Below, in pieces: positions 41,907-51,575 of a stretch of 64,000 bases of DNA; the first letter of the stretch is position 1, and each line of letters starts with the position of its first letter. The DNA lies in assembly GCA_030374805.1 (NCBI GenBank), contig JARGSG010000189.1, positions 1,922,001 through 1,986,000 of the forward strand, read 5' to 3'. The notes below the pieces were generated by a model. The model was given only the letters and a program-made list of their open reading frames with translations, was not told the origin of the DNA and did not search any database. The translations under genes were made by a program, and so were the position numbers. The stretch is from Gracilaria gracilis. Its lineage: Eukaryota; Rhodophyta; Florideophyceae; Gracilariales; Gracilariaceae.

Positions 41907-43937
41907 TCAAACAGAGGCACCGTCACCTGCTTGATCTTCCATAAAATCATCGAACTCCCCCTTACCAACTCTACCCCATATTGCGTCAGCTAGAGCATTA
42001 GTCAATAGTTTGTGGTCCCGTACATCTTCTGTACTATCAGCATGATGACGATAAAAGTCTGCTCTTGCGTATGTCTCAAGAGGCGCCGCCAACGACCTTA
42101 CCGGAATCACTGCAGCTTCAGGATCAATGCTGACAATATTGACAGTCCCCATGTGCCCGTCGCGGTCCGTCGCTTCAATTATCATATTATGCAAGATGAC
42201 ACAAGCACGAACAATATAGTTCATATCTTCTGTATACTGTGGAGCAACGCCTTTGGCGGGAAAAGCGCAAGCTCACGAAGACGTTCGGAATCTTCCCCTC
42301 GACAGGGCAGCACAGCGAACGGAGCACTCCGGGAATGACACAGCTAAGCCGGGTGTAAATCCGAGGTCAAACCACCACGACAAGCGTCGGAGCGTGAGGC
42401 TGGTTAGTAGTCGGTAGAGATCCACGTGTTCACACGGTCACGAGATGAGTCCTCGAAAGAGAGTAGCACGGCAACGACAAGGTGTCGGAAACGGGCCACT
42501 GCGAACAGGGCAAAAAGGCAAACCCAAAAAGGGGAGAAAGCAAACCACCAGAGTGGGGGAAAAGGAGAAAGTAAAGCAAACCCAATACAGGGGCGAGTAT
42601 ACGACAATAGGTCGGAACGAGACACACAAATAGTGGTTATACTCTAAGCGCCACAAGGGTGGGTAACTATACGTGAACAACGCGGTCGTCACTCCACTTG
42701 GAGGTGAACAGTCCGCGAAGGCGTGATAGTTAGAGCCAGAAGCCCTTGCTTAGCAAGGGGCAATTTACTTGGGGGAGCGATGCTCAACCCTCTAAGTACT
42801 GAGCTCGGCGCACCACTGACAGTGGGTGCGCCGGGCAAAATAATCTATAAAATATCTGAGTAAATACAGCAATGCTGGGTGCACTGCCTCCGGCATATCC
42901 GTGCTACACGTGTGCTAGTCACACCCGCTAAGCGGCGCCTCGAGCCGTGCAATCCACGTGTACATGTGTGGAAATTACCTCAGCGAGGCGACACGCTAAT
43001 AGCGGTGTAGCTTATATATATCTACTAACGCATGATGCGGAAATTAACTAAGTACCTCAAATCGCCTCCAAGGAGTGTTGTCCTTCATATACCACAAGCG
43101 AGAGGGGTTTGAAAGAATGTGCCATCGACTGAACAGCACAGCATACACGCGTTCTACTGATTTCCGAAAAGCTTCTTGGGCCTGCGCAAATGCCTTCTCT
43201 TTCTTCGTGACGGCGAACGGTATTGTTTTCAAAAAGATACGGAAAGAAGGATATATGCCATCGACCACCCCATAAAACCAGTCAATCACCTGCCCACCCA
43301 CATTTACTTCCGGTTTATACGGAGGCCAGGCACCGCTGCGTACATCATTAAAAAGTGGTGAACATTCGAGAATGTTGAGGTCATTCATGGCACCTGGGAA
43401 CCAAAACTTCAAGTGCCAGATCCAAAGCCGGTCGTCACAGACGGATTCTAGACGCAGTTCAGGATCTCCAGACTTGCCAATATTTCGTAGCTGCTCTGCC
43501 ACTGATCCACAGCTCAACTTCCATCCTGAGCAATCAAGCGAACCTAAAGCGCCTGGAAATCCCAGTCGTGCGTTCCGCTTCATAATTAATTTCGTGTCTT
43601 GTAATGTCGGTCGCCGCAAATACTCTTCACCAAATCTTGCGGGTACTGCGCACACAAAGCGCTTGCGACATTCATGATAGGTCGGTTCAGACAATCGTGT
43701 AAACTCGGACAGAGCATTCGCTCCGATTTCTAGACAAAGTTGCCGTAAGGCAGCAATTAGCTTTTGATGTTTTGATGCTGAATTCTTTCCGCAACAATCC
43801 TTTCCTTCCTCGAAGTATTTGCCTACTTTTGTTACACCTTGATAAACACAATCGTACACAGTTCTCGGCATTCTGAAGCGTCTTTTAAATTTCTGCTCGT
43901 TAAACACAGGGCCAAAGGTACCAGGGCATTGGTTCAT
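41907..43937 (-). pseudogene. Harbinger element 1 DDE transposase, split by insertion
   Basis: The main part, 43,937-43,068, starts MNQCPGTFGPVFNEQKFKRR and has the three catalytic sites of the Harbinger DDE domain: GALGSLDCSGWKL (Asp), WFPGAMNDLNILECSPLF (Asp), FRKSVERVYAVLFSRW (Glu). The C-terminal part, 42,224-41,907, reads NYIVRACVILHNMIIE, the family's typical end. Between them sits an 0.8 kb insertion (42,253-43,062). Removing it would leave a one-base frame difference, so there is a further indel. It is convergent with the accessory ORF and ends 91 bp from it. Confidence 0.85.
42253..43062. mobile_element. 0.8 kb insertion, probable solo LTR
   Basis: Interrupts the Harbinger transposase near its C-terminus. 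The flanks share CGCCT (42,248-42,252 and 43,063-43,067), a 5-bp target duplication. The termini read TTGGCGGG...CCTCAAAT; two bases inward they are TGG...TCA, as in LTRs. It is non-coding, with a TATATATAT near 43,014, and resembles the diverged repeat at 24,970-27,140 over most of its length. Size, TSD and lack of genes fit a solo LTR. A non-autonomous element is the alternative. Confidence 0.6.
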
Positions 43938-44340
43938 TGATGATTGAGATCGGAAATGGGCATTTCCTTTGTACTGCGCCGCAAATTAGCGACCAATATC
44001 TCTGTTTGAAGCCTTTTCTGGCCAAAAACCACCATTTGTTTTGTAGAAAAACGCCTTTTCTGTAATGTGTTGCGGATACTGAGCGCTGATACGAGACTTG
44101 TTGTGAATGACGCGGGTATGCTTGCAAATGGGAGATGTTTATCATCAGTGGCGATGTTCATTTTTTGAGCTGTGGTGTCTACTATGAGCGGCCGCTGCAC
44201 GACGCCTAATCACCGGTGGAGATGAACTTGTCTTTGGCAGTATGGCAGTAAGTTGTCATACAGACAACCAATAAAAAGTTCCCACGTTGTTGCGCTTTAT
44301 GAAGTTTTACCGTTATGGAGTGCATTGGGTGGAGATGCCC

Positions 44341-46311
44341 TTTCTTCTTGCATCGTTTTTGGGAGGAGAGAAAGCTGTTTGCAACGCTTCAAGAGATGAT
44401 TAGAAAGCATCGCAATCATTATGATAGAAAAATTAAAAAAGGAAAAGCTACGTGTAGTATGTTGCCGCCCACTCTAATTAGGTATGAAATAAATAATGTG
44501 GCCAATTATTTGCATTTGGACTCTTATTAGTGTGGTACAATTAGTAATGGGGCGTACAATATCTTTTGGTGTTTTGAGCACGAAAAAGCTTCGTCAATTA
44601 GCGTTACGCACTCTAATTACGGTTACTGGGTGTACACGTAGTAGTCATACAGATATAAGAGCCAAAGCAAGGCTTACAATGAGCGTCAGTTTACTATTTT
44701 GTTAGATGTAAACTCTTTGACAATTTGAGTGCTACTTTTGCAAATGTGTTGCAAAACGCAAACGCTTAGAAAGGAACCGTGAAGTGTTCAATCCGTAGGC
44801 CGCTGCGTCATTGTTTGATCCGTAAAGATCATGTCAAGGACGAGGCGGGAATTATGGGTTTTCAAATGTTTTCTAGAGGTCATTTGTTTCTTGTGTAGAT
44901 CCGTTTAATAGTCAGGCACAGGTGCCACAGATTAGTGCATTATTTTGCTGCATATTATGTACACCTGCCATTCGTGGACGACTTTCCCGTAAGTTGTGAA
45001 TGCCTTACTGTCAATTTGTGATTCATCTCTAATTCATCAGTGACAACTGATGACTAGAGATGACAAACAAATACATCAAAAGTATTGTGGCATACTTTCG
45101 ATCAAGTGCTGGGCTTCATCTGTTGATAAAATATACACACAATCTATACTAACATTTCTACAAAAATGCATACTCAGAATTGGTATATACTTCTCGAACA
45201 TTGAATACATTGCGCTGTAAGTTTGCGTTTTTGGCACTTCTTGGCATAAAAATAAGTTGTATTATGTCATAAATTTGTACTTCCTTTACCCGACATCTCA
45301 GTTTATGCATATGTTTCGAAAGATCTTATATAGACCTACCAACTTATGTTCAGATATGACTTTGTATTATAGTCTGCTACGTTTTTATGGCGACATAACG
45401 TGTCATCTACACGTCTACGTCAGTCAGCAAAAATGTACGTCAAAGCATTAAAGTTTGTTCAAAAGGCTTCCAATGCTTTTTTAAAAAACGCGTGGCTAAA
45501 TTACATATGAAAAGGCAGCAATGCCAGAAATCACTGCCCAAGCCTCCAAATGGTTGAATAAATCCCGTAACCGCCAAGTCTGTTTTTTTCTCATTCGCCT
45601 GCTATACTGTAGCCCTCAAGCTGTCTTTTCCCGCATTCTCCTGTACCGAGAGCTTTTTTCCAAATGGAAGAGTGAGCAGTAAAACTGGTAAAGATCAATT
45701 TTGCATTCATCTAATTAGTCAAAATTGACATTTCAAAGCTGCTTCCAGCTCGTTTTTGACAAAACGCCGGTCTGCGGCGCCGTCATCGACAGGCCGAAGG
45801 CCACAGATCGAGTCTTCCATCTGGATATGAAGCGTCTGAATTGCGTAAAACACGTTTTAGTGTGTGGTGACTCCTTTTAATAACTACTTTGCAAAAGACG
45901 AATTCAGTCAGTCATAGTCAAGCTGAGTTTCTACCGTAGTCAGTCAGTCACGAATACGGGCCTGGATGAAAGTGAAAAACTCATTACAAACAAAGTGGAT
46001 CCGTTTCTGCACATGCGCAGAAACAATCGAAGACCTCGAGTGCGAAGATGCGCCGATGAGAAGTTCGGTACTGAAAGTACCCTTGTAGGCGTTTCCAGAA
46101 GATTAGAGATTTAGGCCAATTTGATGGAGAACAAGTTAGGAGGAACTCGTCTCATCACCTGTGTTACATGTACTCTTGTCAAGGGCCCAGGAGGGATGGC
46201 TGATGATTCCTTCCTGGAGGCAACGTAGGCGTCTAATAGTAGTAGTAGCAAAAGTAGCAATGTTGATATATTCAAAGGCTTGAAGAGCATAGCAGAATAA
46301 TATCTGCGAGC
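44341..46311. other. Intergenic, no gene seen
   Basis: AT-rich sequence. Readings up to about 70 codons carry no motif. GTCAGTCAGTCA-like repeats occur at 45,906-45,945. I see nothing else that can be supported. Confidence 0.5.
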
Positions 46312-47058
46312 TTATGGACAATCGCAATTATTTCCAACGAGTTGCGATCCTCGGTAAGCTCCCTGATCCTGTTTCAACATCACGGGAAGTATGTGGAATG
46401 ATCGCTGTTGGGCAAACAAGTACGCCTCGAACAATCGTAGGAAAACGTCCGCAGGGATTCCTTGCTTCACAGATTTCTGTTTCTTCTCTGGCACTGCAAA
46501 ACAAGGTAGGATATCTCGATCCCACGCAGAGTTGACGACCAGCATTGCAGCCGCATATATTGCCAGAGCAGAAGCAACAAGCGCGCAAATACATGAAGCC
46601 TTAATGAAGCCTTTCGCCCCCAATTGGACCGGAATGTCGAACAAGAATGCCAGAACAACGAGCCCGAGTGTTGCTCCAGAGAGGAACGTCGTTCGAAGAG
46701 TGGGGAGCCACAAAATGAACGTGAGAACAGCCAGGACGGCGGGATAAGTGGCACGGACGTGTGAAGGAACAGTGTCCGCGATTTCCGGGTGTCTCGAAAC
46801 GAGCAAATACCAGAGAGCAGTATTCCACCAATGGAAGCCGAAGAGGGCAAAAACAAGAGCACCATGCGTTTCGTTCCGGAAGAATTGAAGGATGGAGGCC
46901 AATATTTGAGCGCCGCCACCGCCGAAGAACGCTACACCAGCCAAGAAATGGACACTTGTCCCTTGGCTGTTCGATAACTTGGCGACGGCATTGATAGTGC
47001 AAGCGGTTGCGAAACCAAATAGTCCAAGCGGTGCAGGATTTGCGATGGTTGAGGACAT
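46312..47058 (-). CDS. Acetate/succinate transporter, SatP/GPR1/FUN34/YaaH family
   Basis: 248 codons, single exon. The family moves acetate or succinate with protons across membranes through six helices. The signature NPAPLGLFGFA is at residues 7-17, right after a short N-terminus, as in bacterial SatP and fungal Ato/Gpr1. FFGGGGAQILASILQF (about 48-63) is the second hallmark (FxGG-x-QxxAG-x-xEF), followed by ETHGALVFALFGFHWWNTAL, the family's third conserved block. Further hydrophobic segments lie at about 105-125, 127-147 and 155-177. The polar C-terminal tail of about 60 residues (EKKQKSVKQGIPAD) is longer than in bacterial relatives. Met 1 sits six residues before NPAPLGL, which supports the start. 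No neighbour suggests a cluster. Confidence 0.9.
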   Translation of the reverse strand: MSSTIANPAPLGLFGFATACTINAVAKLSNSQGTSVHFLAGVAFFGGGGAQILASILQFFRNETHGALVFALFGFHWWNTALWYLLVSRHPEIADTVPSHVRATYPAVLAVLTFILWLPTLRTTFLSGATLGLVVLAFLFDIPVQLGAKGFIKASCICALVASALAIYAAAMLVVNSAWDRDILPCFAVPEKKQKSVKQGIPADVFLRLFEAYLFAQQRSFHILPVMLKQDQGAYRGSQLVGNNCDCP

Positions 47059-49445
47059 AGATTGTAGTCGAGTATCGATGCGGATTACTTTGTCAAGCTC
47101 CTAGACTTTTATGAGAACTTTGATGTGCGCGCAGTTGTTTTCGTTCTTCATCAAGGGAAACAAGGCTATTTATCAACCTTTGTCTGAGACACGGACTTGC
47201 CTTTGATCAAGAAAGGTCTTGTATTGTCTTGGTCCGGCTTTAAAGATGCATCCGTGTCTTCTAAGTGTACTCGTTTGGTATATGTAAGAATGGATCCTGA
47301 TGGGTGAGCATGTAACTACCGATTTTTGTCTTCGTCAATCCCATCAATCATATGACACATCGTAAGCAATGCAATACTGTTTGCTCGGCGGGGATTGACA
47401 GAGGAACCTGATACTCCGTTACGTTAGTCGTTAGGAGCATATCTTCCCGTGCAACCGTGCGTAACGGGAATCGTTCACAGCGAGAACGTCAGATTACGTG
47501 TCTCGAGTTGTGAAGGTTTATAAACTCGTGAAACCTTGTCAAGCGCATTCCTTTCCTTGGAAAGCCAATGACATGAACGAGAATCGTATTGGTGCCATTT
47601 GGCACTGCTGTTTGCCAATGCATTGCATTTCAGTTCCGTTTAACTTACAGACGTTTCCACATTGCATGATTCGCATCCCATGACAACAATGAAACAGCTC
47701 GTATCAGGGGAACGTACGGCATACCTTCGTATGTTAATGCAACTCTTCTTCAACTGCCCTTGTACACCTGAGATCTCCACATTTGTTTGTGTGAATGACA
47801 TGGGGCTACCGTTGTACACACAACTTTCTCTGTTGAGGCAAAAGACAGCGTTTATTGGACCAGAGTTTACCTGGATCAAACATTAGAATACAGGCAACAC
47901 CATTTCAATAAATCTACAGAACTGCCATATTTGATAAGCGCTGTCTTATCTGTGTGGGGATTGCCGATGGCTTTTGGACACAAATACCAGTATTCCACTT
48001 ACCGTTGGTACACTGAATGATCAACTCTTTGTGCTGTTCTCGAATTCCTTTGGTTGTCCGATGACTACTGAGCACGCTCGGGTTGCTCTCTGTTGGCCTT
48101 GAATAGCAGGAGAGGGTGGATGATTTAAGGGCTCTGCTATACCGCAGTGCCGCTACCATTCGCGTTCAGTGCCTCCTCATTGAAGGAGACGCTCTACCTA
48201 GGCTAGGGTTTGAGTGGCGGGTAAACTACCGTGTAGACAGATCGGATCGTCATCGCACAAGTCGCATCCGAGCTAGAGGTAGCCCTCTTAACCTTCTATC
48301 ACCGGACGGATTTCCGGTTATAAAGATCCAAAAAAAACAACAATTGCAAATACCGAAATATCCGAAAAATTCGTATTCGGATCCTTACCAAATACAATCC
48401 GTAGTCTCAGCGAAAAAGGACCAAATCCGTCCAGTAACATTGGAAAAGTTTTTCCTAATCTGGTATGAACTGAATTTCACAACAGTACCGTTTGACACAC
48501 TCCGTAAAACCTCAAAATACGTATAAAAACAAGAAAAACCGCACAGCAGTACCTGTACTGCATAAGTACGTGTATTCTAGAGGGGTGCCATTTTGAGCGT
48601 CAAAGCTAAAATTTTGGAAATTTAGCTGTTTGGCATCTTACGCTTCCAATTTACACTGAAGCACTCCTCTTCAGACCGAAATATAACGATCGTTCAGAGA
48701 GCTGAACCAAAATGTACTAATGAAAGTAATGTGATATTCAACCGAACACTATTAGGGGGCTAGATTGCGTTTTGAAACTCCTAGAACGCCCCGTTCTAAC
48801 GTTCTAGCCCCGGCACTTTTACAGTCTATTGACTTCAGGATTCTACCTCTGGCAGCCGGTGTTGGGCATCTCCGGACGAAGCTTTAACTCAAAAGGAAAT
48901 AAAAAGCAAATACAATTGTAGGTCTATATCGATGATACTGACTTCAGAGTTCTGCTTTCTGGCAGCTGGTGCGGGTCATCTCCAGACGAAACCTTCACCC
49001 AATAAGACTATAGAAATGAACAACAAATACAACTGTAGTTCTCTACAGAGCTAATCGATGGGTCCTACCTTGAAAGAGGTTCTCAAACGGTAGACTATTC
49101 ATCACATTCTGGCAAATCATTGGTCCTGATTCCATGACCAGCTTCCAATTTCGCAGACTTCTTGCGCTACAATACCTTCGCTTGCGACGATTAGACCGGT
49201 TCTGGGGTAATAACCTGGACTTTACATAAGGCAAAGCTTCAAGCCGAACATCTCTTTGCCAGAAGGAACTAGTCTTGTTGTTGTATTCGCCTATCCTAAA
49301 TTACTTCCCGCCTACTCAAGGGATGCATGCTTCCCCGTAAGTTGAATGAGACATGATTGCTATATAACTGGCTTCGCATGACCCGAGAATCTCTCTGACA
49401 ACGATTTCTGTATCGCATGAATCACACACAGAGCGCTCGACTATT
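47059..49445. other. Intergenic, no gene seen
   Basis: Several readings of 60-136 codons but none with a recognisable domain. The longest (48,116-48,526, +) is Lys/Arg-rich toward its end and unsupported. It includes the promoter side of the transporter gene and of the first receptor-like gene, and one tandem duplication. Confidence 0.5.
48831..49050. repeat. Tandem duplication of about 110 bp
   Basis: Two consecutive units start GACTTCAG (48,831 and 48,939) and share CTGGCAGCnGGTG, CATCTCCnGACGAA and CAAATACAAnTGTAG in the same order, about 80 percent alike. No coding frame. Confidence 0.75.
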
Positions 49446-51247
49446 ATGAGATTGTTCATTCAAACACTGGTTATTCATCTTCTACTGTCCTTCCATGCAG
49501 CGGATACAATCCGTGGAGCTCTCGACCACACAATGCTTCGTTGCTGCGTGGTCCAAGAACCGCCCATAGCACTCATCGACGAAACGGAATACTCCAATGT
49601 ACGCGATGATAACTCATCAAGTCTTATAAATGAGAGTAAGAAAGTAATCTCACAGTTTTGTTGTCTGTGCCACACTTTTCCCACATGTATGTCAAGTAGG
49701 GAGGCATCGGTGGTTTAGTTGCAGAATATCTTCGTGAGATGCAAGGGCTTCTTGGGTGGAAATGTTCCTCAGTTCGGGCATACTCTAATGGGAGTACAAC
49801 AAGCTTCAATAGTTTTGTACACATGATGGACAGATGTTCGGAGAATGGCTTAATCAAAAACGATTCGCAGTGTGTTTGTGACATCGGAGCCAGTGGTTGG
49901 TTCCCCACATATGATCGCTATCCACGAGTCGATTTTCTTCCGCCCTTCGTAATTGAAGGCTATCGAATAATCTTTCATAACTCAATATCTGATACTGAGG
50001 AAGACGATCTGTTCTTCCTTACCGCATTTGACTTGAGATCATGGTTGTGCATTATCGCGTTGATCGTGTTGTTCTCTATATGCAAATTGCTTGACTCTCG
50101 CTTTGTACCACGTTTGCGTGGTGTCTCGTTTCGAAGAACAGACTCTCGTTTCCTTCGATTCATGCGTTCTCTCAGGAGGACAGGAACCTGTTACAGGTTT
50201 CTCCGGGCTTTGTTGAGCGTCTGTAAGTTTTGAAGATTCTATATCTCGAGGAGAGGGTGTGAACGTATCTCGAAGGCATCTTACAAACATTCTCGTTTTC
50301 TTCATTCCTTTTTATCAGTCGGTGCAATAATAACACAAACCGAGACTGAAGATGAGCAGAGAAGACATGGGATATATCGATCAATTCTTCATTTGATGCT
50401 TGGCACTATAGGACTCATTCTGATTTTGTCCTATGAAGCGAGCATGACGTAAGTGATTGAAATCTTGATCATGTAGGAAAGCATTGCATCCATCGTTCTG
50501 ACTAAGCTAACTGGATGAACCACTTCATAGTGCTTCCCTCGTACAGGAGAGAATTGTGTCAAAGTTCCAATCTGCGGAGGACTTTAGGAGTTGTCAAATC
50601 GCACCAGAAGATGTATGTCTGCCTGGCGGGGGGGCAATGGAGTTGTTCTGGAACCGTTCAATAGCTGGTGGAAGGTATGGGTCTCATTCCTTTGTTGACT
50701 AAGCGCAAACACGCTTTATCAGATTCTAACGAACTTGTGTGCCGTCGGAAGTATTTGTCATGAAAATAGGAAACCTTGGATAGGATCTTATCGCGAGATG
50801 TACAAACGTTTAGATAATGGGAGTTGCAAGTATGCAATGCTTCTGGATTCTACAGCCAACACGTTCGTCAACGAGAAGTACTGCGGTCAATATTTGCTGA
50901 GCGACAAGAGCATTTTCAGAGATGGGCTGGCAATGGTGCTTCCAAAAGGATCGAACTTGACGGAGATTATGTCTCTCGCTACGTTGAAACTAAGAGGTGA
51001 GGCACTGCTTCCAACTATGGATCGGTTCTTTCAGGGCCAGCGGGTATGCGCTGCGGCGGGCTCTACGTCACTACCGTTTAGGAAACTGCGTCTTTTCTTT
51101 CTTCTGGCTTTCGCGGCATGTGCTCTGTACATCATATTCATGGTGTTCCTCAGAAGGGTGAGGTACCGGAACACTTTGGAGAATGGGGAAAGTGCTGCGG
51201 GAGCTGAACAAGCTTCCGACTTGCCAGCCCCTTCGACGAACGTGTAG
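49446..51247 (+). CDS. Ionotropic glutamate receptor-like channel, gene A (5 exons)
   Basis: Exons 49446-49598, 49700-50222, 50319-50448, 50531-50674 and 50752-51247, all GT-AG, phases 0,1,2,2, giving 481 residues. The splice sites were fixed by comparison with paralogue B. Domains in order: signal peptide (MRLFIQTLVIHLLLSFHAA), S1 ligand half with the ligand-carboxylate Arg near 124 (TYDRYPRVDFLPPF), M1 about 162-182 (RSWLCIIALIVLFSICKL), pore loop about 218-234 (ALLSVCFGAIITQ, compare FGALMQQG of AMPA receptors), M3 about 249-268 ending SYEASMT (compare SYTANLA), S2 with LLDST near 350 (acidic ligand contact) and LPKGSNL, and M4 about 431-450. There is no amino-terminal domain. It is probably an amino-acid-gated cation channel, but ligand and ion are inferred. 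The 3' UTR is displaced by a copia element. Confidence 0.85.
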
Positions 51248-51252
51248 ATAAT
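51248..51252. repeat. Target-site duplication ATAAT, left
   Basis: ATAAT starts on the base after the TAG of gene A and is repeated at 56,887-56,891 on the other side of the copia element. Confidence 0.9.
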
Positions 51253-51563
51253 TGTCGACAAACGTCGGGGGGGGGGGGGGGGGGGGGGGGTTGATGGGTG
51301 TGCCCACCGAAGAACACAGGTTCTCCGGGTGTCCACGAGGACTGGCGAGTGGGATAAGCGCGAGCGTACTGACACGAGTCAGCAGCGTAGAACAGTTTAC
51401 TGTTGCGACAAGATAATCCTCCCTCGTAGAAGGAGAGAGCATAGCTTTCTCCATGAGGCATAAATACTAAAAGATGCTGTGTAGACGATATCGGTAGTGC
51501 TAGTCAACGCGTCCCTTGGACGACCGGTCCAAGTAATCGATAACTCTCTTCTACGCAATAACA
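51253..51563 (-). repeat. Copia LTR (3' LTR in element sense)
   Basis: 311 bp. Contains an uninterrupted run of 24 G on the + strand (51,267-51,290) and the near-palindrome CTTGGACGACCGGTCCAAG at about 51,515. Confidence 0.93.
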
Positions 51564-51575
51564 TTCAATCTTTCT

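Larger units (their letters stand above)
39439..44340. mobile_element. PIF/Harbinger element 1, 4.9 kb, interrupted
   Basis: Terminal inverted repeat GGGCATCTCCACCC at 39,439 and its reverse complement GGGTGGAGATGCCC ending at 44,340. Flanks are TTA on the left and TTT on the right, consistent with a worn TTA target duplication typical of this superfamily. Inside are a + strand accessory ORF (40,725-41,815) and a convergent minus-strand DDE transposase (43,937-41,907) that is split by an 0.8 kb insertion. It is not autonomous now. Confidence 0.85.

Noticed and set aside
48116..48526. 136-codon ORF on the plus strand
   Set aside because: No recognisable domain, no start context or neighbour support, and Lys-rich low complexity in the second half.
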